This document shows, piece after piece, positions 1 through 8,708 of a DNA stretch of 64,000 nucleotides; the first letter of the stretch is position 1; every line of letters starts with the position of its first letter. This DNA is from Brevinematales bacterium (GTDB lineage: Bacteria; Spirochaetota; Brevinematia; DTOW01). The stretch covers positions 1-64,000 of the forward strand of contig JAOAHF010000009.1 of the NCBI GenBank assembly GCA_026415355.1. The letters are read 5' to 3'. A model generated the notes under the pieces. That model searched no databases and was not told the origin of the DNA. It saw only the letters and a list, made by a program, of their open reading frames with translations. A program made the position numbers and the translations under genes.

Positions 1-477
1 GATATTATTATGACTTGGTGCGGAGATTACACCTGTGAAATTTGAAAGAGAATAGAACTGAAAATTGTTTGAAAAACTATTGTTAGTAACGATGAGATAG
101 AATTTATCAACATCATTATACGAAAAGCCACCTTCTAATATCCCTTCAACTAAGTAATAAGGCTGGATTGTTACTGATTCTGTTATACCTACAAGTGAGA
201 AATAAACATTAGACTGTAGTCCATATACATAGTTTGTTTGTTGATAAGTATTAGTATAGTAATTAGTTAGTAGTACTGTGTATATGTTTGTGTTTGTTGT
301 GTAGTTGATGTTTGTTTCATAGATAGTGTTGGTATTGTTAATGTAGTTGGTTTGCAAAAATTGATTAGTTTGAGCTAAGCTAATTGTAGTTGTCTCGATG
401 GAAGGGTTTTGGGCACAAGAAAAAATTAAGAAAATTAAGAGTATTAGAAAACTTACAAAAATCTCTTTGAACTTCAT
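1..477 (-). CDS. Lipoprotein, partial (C-terminus beyond window)
   Basis: Open reading frame running off the left edge, 159 codons visible. The start ATG at 477 is preceded by an AGAGGT Shine-Dalgarno sequence. The N-terminus is a lipoprotein signal: MKFKE, a hydrophobic run, then FLIFSC, so the Cys near residue 21 would be lipidated and the protein membrane-anchored. Residues of about 35-85 form a low-complexity linker very rich in Asn, Thr and Tyr with repeated TN and NTN motifs, followed by a more ordinary segment. No known domain is recognised. It is divergent from the beta-helix lipoprotein at 723, and both are exported and Asn/Thr rich. The function is unknown; the lipoprotein call itself is secure. 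Confidence 0.8.
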   Translation of the reverse strand, partial: MKFKEIFVSFLILLIFLIFSCAQNPSIETTTISLAQTNQFLQTNYINNTNTIYETNINYTTNTNIYTVLLTNYYTNTYQQTNYVYGLQSNVYFSLVGITESVTIQPYYLVEGILEGGFSYNDVDKFYLIVTNNSFSNNFQFYSLSNFTGVISAPSHNNI

Positions 478-710
478 ACTATACCTCTTAACTGTTTGAT
501 GAAAACAAAGTATGTTATTTCTGGGTGTACTGGCATGTATAATAAAAGTATAACGGATTATACAAACTAAAAGTGACAATTTTTAATAGTATATAAATAA
601 TATATGTTAAAATTTAGAATTTCTGTAAGTTTTTTATCTAACTTTTAGTTAGAGATCCTGTACTTTTCTTAAGTGTTGTTACAGGACTTTATAGATTTGG
701 AAAATTTTTC

Positions 711-716
711 TATAAT
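711..716 (+). promoter_or_regulatory. -10 box of probable leaderless promoter (lipoprotein at 723)
   Basis: TATAAT lies 6 nt before the ATG at 723, so transcription would begin at or next to the start codon. There is no Shine-Dalgarno sequence. The -35 region is poor. Confidence 0.45.
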
Positions 717-722
717 ATTAAT

Positions 723-3467
723 ATGAAAAATTTTGTTAGATTTTTCTTATTAACTCTTTTTTCATATACTGTTTTTTTATCTTCTTGTCAGCAAGTACCA
801 ACATATAAAGATACTGTTCCTCCAAATATAATCATTTTTTCACCTATGAACTTTTATCTTCATTATTCTACTATTTATATTCATGTTCAAGTTAACGAAC
901 TAAACGAATATGGTAAAGTTAGTGGGATAAAGAGTGTTGAAATAGTGCTCGAACGATACTATAATGAAGAAGTTTTTAGGAAGAAATTTGAAGTTAATAG
1001 TAATGAGTTTATCTTCAAGAGTAACTTTTCTTTACATGTTTCGACGAATATTGATACTTATCGTTTTAAGGTATTTTCTGAAGATAATGAAGGTAATAGG
1101 TCATATAAATATGTTGAATTTTGGTTATCACAAACTCCTTTGCTTTTTGTAGATATTTATTCACCACCTAATATTTCTACGAATACTAATCGTTTAGGAT
1201 TCTCAGGTGTAATAAGGATAAGTACTAATGTTTATGGTAATGTTGAATGGGTCAAGCTAGTAGTTAGTAACTCTTACGGTGTTTTTAGTAATGATGTTGA
1301 TTATTTTAATGACAGTTATTGGAAGTTTCATCCGAAATCTCTAAGCTTAGAGGAGGATAGTTTTTCCGGTAATTCGAATAGGGTATATGTGGTTTTGAAA
1401 ACAACTTTGAGTTATTATTCTATTAGTCGTGAATCTTGGATTTGTTATGACACGAATCTACCATTTGTTAATATAATCAATTTGGATGACTACCAATCGG
1501 TTCCTAAGAATCTCTTAGTTATAGTATCAAATTACGATAATAGCCGAATGATCGAAGGTAGAATCTATGTTATTTCTGGTGTTTCTACTAATATTTTTAA
1601 TGATGTGTCTTGGATTTATAGGAGTGGGACAAGGGGTTACAATTTAATTTTTTCGAGTAATACTAACATTCTTATTCCATATGAGAGAGATGAAGCAGGA
1701 AATGAATATTATGGTAGTCCTATTACTGTGATATATAATCCGGTTATTCCTTCAATATCTCTACTGTTACCTACAGTTGATTATAGTTCACGTATAACTA
1801 ACAAGAATAAAGTTGTTTTCAACGGTAGAGCTTCTGTTGAGTTACCTTACAGAATTACTAATGTAGTTATTGAGGTTTACACAAACAATGTCTTCGTTTA
1901 TTCAGTTAGTAGATCGTATAATAATAGTAGTGTTGAATGGTCTTTTACAAACATTTTATACATGGGAACTAATCAAGTTAGATACTATGCTTTTTCTGAC
2001 AGTGGTAAGATTAGTCGAACTAATTATGTAAATATGGTGGTAGATTATGTGAGCCCAATTTTTAATCTTATTTATCCTACTAACGGTAGTACTTTTGATG
2101 TTGATGTGGTAAATTTGGTAGTAGAAATTATAGATACCAATTTCTCATTAGGTATTTGGGGAGGATATGTTTATGTAAACGGTGTTTACTGGGGTAACAT
2201 TGTATCTAATTTTGGTATTGTATCAGTGCCACTTTCTAGGGGGGTAAACTATATAGTAGTTGGTGCTCAAGATTTTGCTGGGAACATTGCTGTTAGGACC
2301 AACACTATCATCTACAATGATGATGTTGTGTATGTATCGTATAGTGGTAGTGATTATAATACTGGTTCAAAGAATAGACCACTTAGATCTATCCAAGCAG
2401 GAATAAATAAAGCAGTACAACTCGGTTTGAGAAAAGTCTATGTGTCTGAAGGGATATATTCTCCAGGATACGGGCTTAATGGATATGGTTCTGGTGTTGT
2501 TATAACAAATCACAATCTAATTATTATAGGAGGTTGGGATACTGACTTTAGTAGTATCTCTAGTTATAGTGAGTTAGATGGATATTATATTCTTTACAAT
2601 ATCATTTTTGCTAAGGATGTAACTAATTTAGTTTTAGGCAACTTTGTTACTAAAAATGGTAGAGCTGTTGGTGTTAGCCCGTATGGTAGTGGTGGGGGGA
2701 TATACTTTACAAACGTGTCGTTTAGCGTTTTGAGTAATATTGTTATTTCCAATAACAATGGTCGTTTTGGTAGTGGATTATGTTTGTATGATTCACATAA
2801 TAATATTATTTACAGTACGATCATGAGTAATTTAGCGTTGAATTATGGAGGGGGAATTTATTTTGAAAGATCCTACAGCAATAGGATTGGTGGGGTTATA
2901 TTGGGTAATATTTCTGGTAATAATGGAGGTGGTGTTTACATGATTGCTTCAAGATATAACATTATACAATCTTATGTTGGAGGCAATTGGGCTACTAATG
3001 GTGGAGGAGGTATTTATTTAAATAATTCTGATTCAAACATTATAAAGGCTAATATAAAAAATAATTTTGCCAATGGAGTAGGTGGTGCTTTATACATATC
3101 TGATTCAAAAGATGTCATCTTATCTGATTCATTTATTGTAGGTAACGGTTCTATTTCAACTACTAATACTGTTGTATATCTAAACAACACAGGAAATATT
3201 GTTAACCTTGTAATATCTAATTGTTTTATAGGTGGTAATAATGATATGGATTCCATTGGTATATATGAAGGAGGTAGTGTTGATACGGTAGGTCATGTGT
3301 TGAGAGATAATGTATTTATTACAAATAATCTTCGTTACTTATATCGTGAGTATAGTTATTTAGGAGTTCAAAGGTTGATAACAAATACTAGTACTGACTG
3401 GCATAGGATAAATAATCCTAGCATTATAGATGCTTCTTTAACTCATAACTCTGTTACTAATATGTAG
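723..3467 (+). CDS. Large surface lipoprotein with Ig-like repeats and a right-handed beta-helix
   Basis: 914 residues. The signal peptide ends in LSSC (Cys near 22), a lipobox. Residues of about 30-540 look like repeated bacterial Ig-like modules: segments opening with PxIxIxxP-type strands and recurring Asp-Glu-Ala-Gly-Asn-like turns (DEAGN, DFAGN). From about residue 545, VYVSYSGSDYNTGS followed by RPLRSIQAGINKA is the typical entry to a parallel beta-helix of the DUF1565/pectate-lyase-like type. It is followed by Gly-Gly-Gly-Ile-Tyr rungs with many SNxI turns. Such proteins are surface adhesins or polysaccharide-active enzymes; no catalytic site is identified, so the substrate is unknown. 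The gene overlaps the 3' end of the convergent gene at 3457 by 11 bp. No Shine-Dalgarno sequence is present; a TATAAT box is 6 nt upstream. Confidence 0.75.
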   Translation: MKNFVRFFLLTLFSYTVFLSSCQQVPTYKDTVPPNIIIFSPMNFYLHYSTIYIHVQVNELNEYGKVSGIKSVEIVLERYYNEEVFRKKFEVNSNEFIFKSNFSLHVSTNIDTYRFKVFSEDNEGNRSYKYVEFWLSQTPLLFVDIYSPPNISTNTNRLGFSGVIRISTNVYGNVEWVKLVVSNSYGVFSNDVDYFNDSYWKFHPKSLSLEEDSFSGNSNRVYVVLKTTLSYYSISRESWICYDTNLPFVNIINLDDYQSVPKNLLVIVSNYDNSRMIEGRIYVISGVSTNIFNDVSWIYRSGTRGYNLIFSSNTNILIPYERDEAGNEYYGSPITVIYNPVIPSISLLLPTVDYSSRITNKNKVVFNGRASVELPYRITNVVIEVYTNNVFVYSVSRSYNNSSVEWSFTNILYMGTNQVRYYAFSDSGKISRTNYVNMVVDYVSPIFNLIYPTNGSTFDVDVVNLVVEIIDTNFSLGIWGGYVYVNGVYWGNIVSNFGIVSVPLSRGVNYIVVGAQDFAGNIAVRTNTIIYNDDVVYVSYSGSDYNTGSKNRPLRSIQAGINKAVQLGLRKVYVSEGIYSPGYGLNGYGSGVVITNHNLIIIGGWDTDFSSISSYSELDGYYILYNIIFAKDVTNLVLGNFVTKNGRAVGVSPYGSGGGIYFTNVSFSVLSNIVISNNNGRFGSGLCLYDSHNNIIYSTIMSNLALNYGGGIYFERSYSNRIGGVILGNISGNNGGGVYMIASRYNIIQSYVGGNWATNGGGGIYLNNSDSNIIKANIKNNFANGVGGALYISDSKDVILSDSFIVGNGSISTTNTVVYLNNTGNIVNLVISNCFIGGNNDMDSIGIYEGGSVDTVGHVLRDNVFITNNLRYLYREYSYLGVQRLITNTSTDWHRINNPSIIDASLTHNSVTNM

Positions 3468-3978
3468 TTTGTGTTGTATGTATTGGTGTCTCTTGAGCAA
3501 AACTTGTTTTCTTGATTTTTTGCTCTAAAATATTTTCTGAAGATAGGTATTTGGTGAAATTTTTCTCAAAGATAACTATAATTCTATCGGGAAGTTTTAT
3601 TTCAATTCCTTCGCATCTATCGACTTTAAATACAATTTTATTTTGTTTATTTGAAACCCCATATGTGTATTCTCCGTTTTTGATTTTGTTTATCTCTTTG
3701 ATTTCAGTTTCGCTAAAAGTAGTTTCTGTGAATCCCATTCTTATGTGGAATTTACCGTTTTCGTACTTTACTCTGAAGGTTGTTAGAAAATATGTTATTG
3801 TTAATGAAAATAATAGAAATATTCCTAGAACAACTGATGGATCAATTTCCTCAAGGAATCTATTACCTATTGCTATTTGGTAAGCGAAGAAGAATAGTAT
3901 GATGATATTAAAAAGCTGTAAAGGAATAGTTCTTAAAAATATTATTCTGAGATATTTGATATCATTTAGGGTGTTCAT
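3457..3978 (-). CDS. Two-helix membrane protein with PH-like domain
   Basis: 173 residues. Two hydrophobic helices at about 15-37 and 48-67 are followed by a cytosolic beta-rich domain (FRVKYENGKFHIRMGF... through IVIFEKN), an arrangement resembling the bacterial PH-domain membrane proteins (YdbS/YdbT-like). An AGGAG Shine-Dalgarno sequence lies 8 nt before the ATG. The Gln/Thr-rich C-terminus overlaps the convergent lipoprotein gene by 11 bp. The domain assignment is by overall shape only; function is unknown. Confidence 0.6.
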   Translation of the reverse strand: MNTLNDIKYLRIIFLRTIPLQLFNIIILFFFAYQIAIGNRFLEEIDPSVVLGIFLLFSLTITYFLTTFRVKYENGKFHIRMGFTETTFSETEIKEINKIKNGEYTYGVSNKQNKIVFKVDRCEGIEIKLPDRIIVIFEKNFTKYLSSENILEQKIKKTSFAQETPIHTTQTTY

Positions 3979-4051
3979 TTTTATAACTCCTAAGTTTTAT
4001 ACTGAGTTTGTAACAATATAATCGTTTAAGTTTTAGAATTTCAAAGTAGTT

Positions 4052-5248
4052 TTACCTTATAAGTATTTGTTGTAGTGAGAACATAGGCATAAATAGAGAC
4101 AAAACAAGGAAAGCGACTATTAGGCCTACTATTACTATCATTATAGGTGATAGAGAAGATACTAGTGCTTCTGACTGTCTTTCAAGTTCGAAAGAATAAA
4201 ATTCTGCCATTTTGCTTAGTGTTTTGTCTAGTTCTCCTGTTTCTTCGCCTACTTTTATCATTTGGACAAAGATTGGTGGTAGAAACGAGTACTCTGAAAA
4301 CACTTCGGAGATTAATTTCCCTTTTTCTACTTCGGATATTGCAAACTCTATTGCTTCGCGTATGGATACTAAGTTTACAACTTTTGAAGAAGTGTTTAAT
4401 GCTTCAAGTATCATAACACCATTACTTATCATCATTCCAATGACTCTTGAAAATTTCTCAAGATCCCTTTTTATAAGGAAATTACCTAGAGGAGGTATTA
4501 ACGTTATAATCATGTCTTGTATAAGTTTCTTAAAGGCATTAAGCCTAAGGTATAAGTAGTTTAAAATGAAGACCAGTGATATTGTTGATAATAATATCCA
4601 AAGTATGTTGTCTTTGACAAAATTCCCTAATGTTATAGTGATTTGAGTTATTTGGGGTAATTCAGTTGAGTAAGATGAGTATATTTCAGAAAACTTTGGT
4701 ACTATTAAAGTAAGAAATAGAAGTACAACACCAATGGCAACAGATAATATTATTAAAGGGTAAATTAGTGCTGATTTTATTTTTGATGATATGTTAAAAG
4801 ATTTCTCTAAATATTTTGCTAGATTCTCTAGAGATTTGCCGAGTTTTCCTGATGCTTCTCCAGACTTAATGATTCCTATATAAAGTTCGTCAAATATACT
4901 TGGATGTACCATTATAGCTTCTGAGAGTAGGCTACCACTTCTTATTGAGGATATAACAAGGTTTAGTACTTCTTTAAAGTTTTTATTTTTTATATTTTCA
5001 CTTGCTAGTTCAAGGGATTTTATTATAGGTAATCCTGCGTTTATGCATATACTCATAATGTCGGTAAATGCTATTAATTCTCTTCTAGGAACTTTAGTAG
5101 TTTTTAGCTTTGTTTTTTTCTCTCCGAGAAATAGAATTATAGGAAATACTCTTTTGAGTTCTTCTATAGCTGATGCTTTGTCTTTTGCTTCAATTACTCC
5201 GGTAACTCTACTGCCATCTTGAGATAAACATTCATATTTGAAAAACAT
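4052..5248 (-). CDS. Type II secretion / type IV pilus inner-membrane platform protein (GspF/PilC family)
   Basis: 398 residues, the usual family length. The N-terminal MFFKYECLSQDG...VTGVIEA element and two repeated T2SSF domains (about 65-190 and 265-390) are present, each ending in hydrophobic helices, with the GEASGKL and GEETGEL motifs typical of the two halves. The protein sits in the inner membrane and organises pseudopilus or pilus assembly with the GspE/PilB ATPase. No ATPase, pilin or prepilin peptidase gene is adjacent, so it is an orphan here. There is no Shine-Dalgarno sequence; the start is preceded by a close promoter (5255-5284) suggesting a leaderless mRNA. Confidence 0.9.
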   Translation of the reverse strand: MFFKYECLSQDGSRVTGVIEAKDKASAIEELKRVFPIILFLGEKKTKLKTTKVPRRELIAFTDIMSICINAGLPIIKSLELASENIKNKNFKEVLNLVISSIRSGSLLSEAIMVHPSIFDELYIGIIKSGEASGKLGKSLENLAKYLEKSFNISSKIKSALIYPLIILSVAIGVVLLFLTLIVPKFSEIYSSYSTELPQITQITITLGNFVKDNILWILLSTISLVFILNYLYLRLNAFKKLIQDMIITLIPPLGNFLIKRDLEKFSRVIGMMISNGVMILEALNTSSKVVNLVSIREAIEFAISEVEKGKLISEVFSEYSFLPPIFVQMIKVGEETGELDKTLSKMAEFYSFELERQSEALVSSLSPIMIVIVGLIVAFLVLSLFMPMFSLQQILIR

Positions 5249-5254
5249 AGTTGA

Positions 5255-5284
5255 ATACTAGATGAAATATTTTTTTACTATCAA
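5255..5284 (-). promoter_or_regulatory. Leaderless-type promoter of gspF-like gene
   Basis: On the minus strand TTGATA (5279-5284), 18 nt, TAGTAT (5255-5260), then 6 nt to the ATG at 5248. The predicted transcription start coincides with the start codon. Confidence 0.6.
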
Positions 5285-5394
5285 GGATTAGTGAAAGAAA
5301 CTTATTGGGTTGTTGGATTTAAGAAAGTTATTTAACGCTAGAGTAGCTTGAGTTAACTTTAAAAACAAAGATTGTCTTAGTTATTATTCTTCGT

Positions 5395-6504
5395 ATGTTT
5401 AGAGGTACTTTTGCTGAGATAAATCTAGATATCTTGTATTCTAATTACCTTGAGTTGAAAAGGCTTAACAATAACCATCCTATAATCCCCGTGATAAAGG
5501 CTGATGCTTACGGTCATGGTGCTTTTAGAATATTTGAGTTTTTGTTTTCAAAGGGTATTAGACGGTTTGCTGTGGCAACTCTTGAGGAAGCTTTGGAACT
5601 TTCTTTAAGTAGCTACTTTATCAATTCTGAAATTTTAGTTTTTTGTCCTATTACATCAAAAGATATTATGGTGCTGAAGGAATATCAGAATATTATACCT
5701 ATAGTTAGTGAAATCAAGTTTATAGAGGAATTGGAGAGTATTTCTAAATATTACAATACAAAGTTAAAGTTTGGAATAGAAATAGACACAGGAATGGGAA
5801 GGTTAGGAATACATTACAGAGATTTGGATAACTTACTTGATGTTTTGAGTAGTATTAAAAATCTTGAGCTTACAGATCTTATGACACATTTCCCATCTTC
5901 TGATTTTGACAGGGATTTTTCCTTGTATCAAATCAATTTATTTGATGAAGTTGTACTAAAAGTTAAAAGTATGTTTTCAAATTTCAAAACACATGTGTCA
6001 AACAGTGGTGGGGTTTTGAACATTCCTGAGGCTAGTAGGTATGATTTCTCAAGATGTGGTCTTTCAGTGTATGGTTATTATCCTAATAAGAACCTTATGA
6101 GAATTGGAAGGATAAGGAATTCATTAACTTTGAAGTCTTATATTGCGTTGAGAAAGTTTTTTAAGAAAGGTGAAAGTATAAGCTACAATAGAACATATTT
6201 CCTTGAGGAAGATGGTTACATAGGTGTCGTACCATGTGGATATGCAGATGGTGTATCTACTCTGTTTTCAAATAATATGGAAGTAATCATAAACTCGAAG
6301 AAGTATAGGTTAGTAGGTAGGGTTACTATGGATTATTTGATGGTTAGAATCGATAATTCTGTTAAGGTGGGAGATGAAGTTGTTTTGTTTGGAGGAGATA
6401 TTGATCCTTTGCTGAGAATTGAAGAAGTTGCTAGTAGAGTTGGATTAATACCTTATGAAATTACCTGTGGTATCTCGAAAAGAGTTCCTAGAGTTTATGT
6501 GTAA
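5395..6504 (+). CDS. alr: Alanine racemase
   Basis: 369 residues, normal length. Converts L-alanine to D-alanine for peptidoglycan using PLP. The PLP-binding lysine is in PVIKADAYGHGA near residue 37, and the catalytic tyrosine lies in the SYNRTYF motif of the C-terminal beta domain. GRLGIH and CGYADG, with VGRVTMD, complete the family pattern. The gene has no Shine-Dalgarno sequence; TATTAT (5382-5387) lies 7 nt before the ATG with TTTAAA 18 nt further upstream, so the mRNA may be leaderless. It is not in an operon with other wall genes; downstream lies a terminator shared with the convergent hsp20. Confidence 0.95.
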   Translation: MFRGTFAEINLDILYSNYLELKRLNNNHPIIPVIKADAYGHGAFRIFEFLFSKGIRRFAVATLEEALELSLSSYFINSEILVFCPITSKDIMVLKEYQNIIPIVSEIKFIEELESISKYYNTKLKFGIEIDTGMGRLGIHYRDLDNLLDVLSSIKNLELTDLMTHFPSSDFDRDFSLYQINLFDEVVLKVKSMFSNFKTHVSNSGGVLNIPEASRYDFSRCGLSVYGYYPNKNLMRIGRIRNSLTLKSYIALRKFFKKGESISYNRTYFLEEDGYIGVVPCGYADGVSTLFSNNMEVIINSKKYRLVGRVTMDYLMVRIDNSVKVGDEVVLFGGDIDPLLRIEEVASRVGLIPYEITCGISKRVPRVYV

Positions 6505-6656
6505 CTTGGGACTTGAACTGAGTATCTAAAGTAGATAGATTTTTTTTTGATTTTAGTTCATATTGTTTAAAGGTTGAGTCGATAAAGATACGTGTTTTAT
6601 TTATTGTTCTAACTTTAGATAATTTGCGAGTTTAGAATTAAGTTGAATATAAAAAT

Positions 6657-6676
6657 AGGGACCTCAATGGGTCCCT
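6657..6676. terminator. Hairpin terminator between alr and hsp20
   Basis: AGGGACC (6657-6663) pairs with GGTCCCT (6670-6676) across a 6-nt loop. The plus strand is followed by TTTT, while the minus strand is followed by TATTTTTA, so it could serve both convergent genes. Confidence 0.7.
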
Positions 6677-6698
6677 TTTAAAAGGGTTTGCTTAAAAA

Positions 6699-7133
6699 TT
6701 ATGATATCTTTATCTTTGTTTCCTTAGAAGTTTTCTCCTTTGGTATTCTTATTTCAAGAACACCATCTTTGTACTCTGCTTTTGCTTCTTCACTTTTTAC
6801 ATCTACTGGTAGAGGTATGGTTCTTTCGACTCTACCGTAGAATCTTTCAATCTTGTGGATGTTTTCTTTTTTCTCTTCTTTCTCTTCTTTCTTTTCAGCC
6901 TTTATGTGTACAAAGTTATCTTTTACTGTTACTTCTATTTCATCTTTCTTAGCACCGGGGATTTCTGCTTTTATCACGATATCTTTATCTGTTTCATAAA
7001 CATCAACTGCAGGTGATAGTATATATTCTTCAACATTATCGATTCTTCCAAAGAATTCATCAAATATCCTATCAAATTCTCTTCTTACTTTTTCAATATG
7101 ATTTAATGGCCTCCAAACATTTAATCCTCTCAT
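6699..7133 (-). CDS. Hsp20 / alpha-crystallin small heat-shock protein
   Basis: 144 residues from the ATG at 7133, chosen because AGGAGGTGGGGT stands immediately upstream; an ATG 60 nt further out would put this Shine-Dalgarno sequence inside the gene. The alpha-crystallin domain spans about 35-140: PAVDVYETDKDIVIKAEIPG, a charged loop (KAEKKEEKEEKKEN), GRVERTIPLPVDV, then YKDGVLEIRIPK carrying the conserved G-x-L motif, and a C-terminal KIKIS tail. It is an ATP-independent holdase binding unfolding proteins as oligomers. A consensus promoter with an inverted repeat over its -35 box (7165-7196) suggests dedicated regulation. Confidence 0.95.
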   Translation of the reverse strand: MRGLNVWRPLNHIEKVRREFDRIFDEFFGRIDNVEEYILSPAVDVYETDKDIVIKAEIPGAKKDEIEVTVKDNFVHIKAEKKEEKEEKKENIHKIERFYGRVERTIPLPVDVKSEEAKAEYKDGVLEIRIPKEKTSKETKIKIS

Positions 7134-7394
7134 ACCCCACCTCCTACTAAGTTTTTTCAATTTAAATATAGCAAAATATTTCTGAATTGTCAATTCATAA
7201 ATGTTTTATTTCTATCTCTATAAAACTTTACATGAGTAGTTAGAATCTTGGATATTAAGCTTAGTTTGAGTAGTCCAGAAGATGATAAGGTTTAGAATTT
7301 GTATATCTAGGTAGTTAATTAACTTATTTTAGTTTTTGAAGGTTATTAGTTAGGAATGAATTGATATATATAATTTGCTCTTTTGTATGTAGTG
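7134..7394. other. Intergenic region between hsp20 and coaBC
   Basis: Apart from the hsp20 Shine-Dalgarno sequence and promoter (7165-7196), I see no gene or structured element; the part next to coaBC is plain AT-rich sequence. Confidence 0.5.
7165..7196 (-). promoter_or_regulatory. hsp20 promoter with palindrome over -35
   Basis: On the minus strand TTGACA (7188-7193), 17 nt, TATATT (7165-7170). The -35 box lies in the perfect inverted repeat GAATTG-A-CAATTC (7184-7196), a candidate repressor site. It is not the CIRCE element. Confidence 0.7.
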
Positions 7395-8594
7395 CTAAAT
7401 GTTGAAAGATTGATATATTTTTTCTATTATGAATTTAGCAACTTTGATTTTATTGCCTTCAAAGTGGTACTTTTGACCTGATTTTGAGATGAGTGTTATT
7501 TTATTTGTTTTACTTCCCATGGGATTGAATATGATTTTACCATCTTCTATTTCTATTTGATTTGCTACGATGTAGTCAACTCCTTTTAGAGATAGTTTAT
7601 TTTTTATATACTCTTCGATATTGCCATAACTATTGAGTGCAAAACCTACAACTATTTTATTACCTTTGTTTTGAGATATTGTTTTAAGAATATCTGGAGT
7701 TTTTTCAAGCTTTATTTCAGATATATTTTCTTTTGGTAATTTCCCTATTGTTTTGTTTATAGGTTTAAAATCTGCTACTGCTGAAGCCATAAAGAGTATA
7801 TCTACTCTTTCGAATTCTTTTTTTACGGCTTGTAGCATATCTTCTGTTGATATGACTTTAGTTGATTTTATAAATGTAATAGGTTTGTATTTCATTTCAC
7901 CGTATATGAGTGATACGTCAGCACCTTCTAAGTATGATGCTAATGCTAATGAGAGTCCCATAAGCCCTGATGAATCATTTGATATATACCTTACATTGTC
8001 TAGGTATTCTTTGGTAGCACCAGCAGTTACAAGTACTTTTTTACCTTTTAGCTTTCCGTTTGGGTTTCTCAGAAGATGGTACAAAATTGTTTTTTCATTA
8101 GGGAGTCTACCTTTACCAATTCCTTCGAGGGGAGATGCGAATGTACCTTCTTCAGGTTCGAGTATTTCCCATCCGTAGTTTTGGAGTTTCTTTAGATTGT
8201 CTTGTGTTAAAGGATTTGCCCACATTTCTTTATTCATTGCAGGTACTAATATTCTTCTTTTTGAGCTTGGAAAAGCTAAAGTAGTTGTAGTGAGTAAATT
8301 GTCACATATTCCATTTGCTATTTTACCTATTACGTTTGCTGTTGCTGGTATAATAACAAGGGTATCGGCCCATTTAGCGTTTGTTATATGTATGAGAGGA
8401 TCATCGTAGTTGAAGTTATCAACGTATACCTTATTTTGAGATATTGCTTCAAACAGTATAGGTGATATTAGTTTTGTTGCATTCTCTGTCATTATAACTT
8501 TAACTTCGTGTCCTCTCTTTAACATAAGTCTTATAACATTTGGTACTTTGTATATGCTTACACTACTACTTATACCGAAAAGAAATCTAGCCAT
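7395..8594 (-). CDS. coaBC: Bifunctional phosphopantothenoylcysteine decarboxylase / synthetase
   Basis: 399 residues from the ATG at 8594 (MARFLFGISSSVS), which matches the family N-terminus; the frame stays open for 24 more codons upstream but these look non-homologous. The N-terminal CoaC flavoprotein domain (about 1-170) has the active-site His in DPLIHITNAKWAD, PATANVIGKIANG, and the PAMN loop. The C-terminal CoaB domain (about 180-395) has GKKVLVTAGATKEYLD, SAVADFKP and the KTPDIL motif. It adds cysteine to phosphopantothenate and decarboxylates the product for coenzyme A synthesis. No clear Shine-Dalgarno sequence. It is transcribed divergently from the V-ATPase subunit gene. Confidence 0.93.
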   Translation of the reverse strand: MARFLFGISSSVSIYKVPNVIRLMLKRGHEVKVIMTENATKLISPILFEAISQNKVYVDNFNYDDPLIHITNAKWADTLVIIPATANVIGKIANGICDNLLTTTTLAFPSSKRRILVPAMNKEMWANPLTQDNLKKLQNYGWEILEPEEGTFASPLEGIGKGRLPNEKTILYHLLRNPNGKLKGKKVLVTAGATKEYLDNVRYISNDSSGLMGLSLALASYLEGADVSLIYGEMKYKPITFIKSTKVISTEDMLQAVKKEFERVDILFMASAVADFKPINKTIGKLPKENISEIKLEKTPDILKTISQNKGNKIVVGFALNSYGNIEEYIKNKLSLKGVDYIVANQIEIEDGKIIFNPMGSKTNKITLISKSGQKYHFEGNKIKVAKFIIEKIYQSFNI

Positions 8595-8708
8595 AAAGAT
8601 ATGGTAATTTTTTAGAATTTGTATTACTGTAATCAAGTAATTCATAGTTTTTCTAATTTGAAACACGAAGTTATATTTGATAAAAATTTAGAACAGCTGG
8701 GGTGAAAT

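Noticed and set aside
7165-7196. CIRCE heat-shock operator upstream of hsp20
   Set aside because: The palindrome has 6-bp arms and 1-nt spacing, unlike the 9-bp arms and 9-nt spacing of CIRCE.
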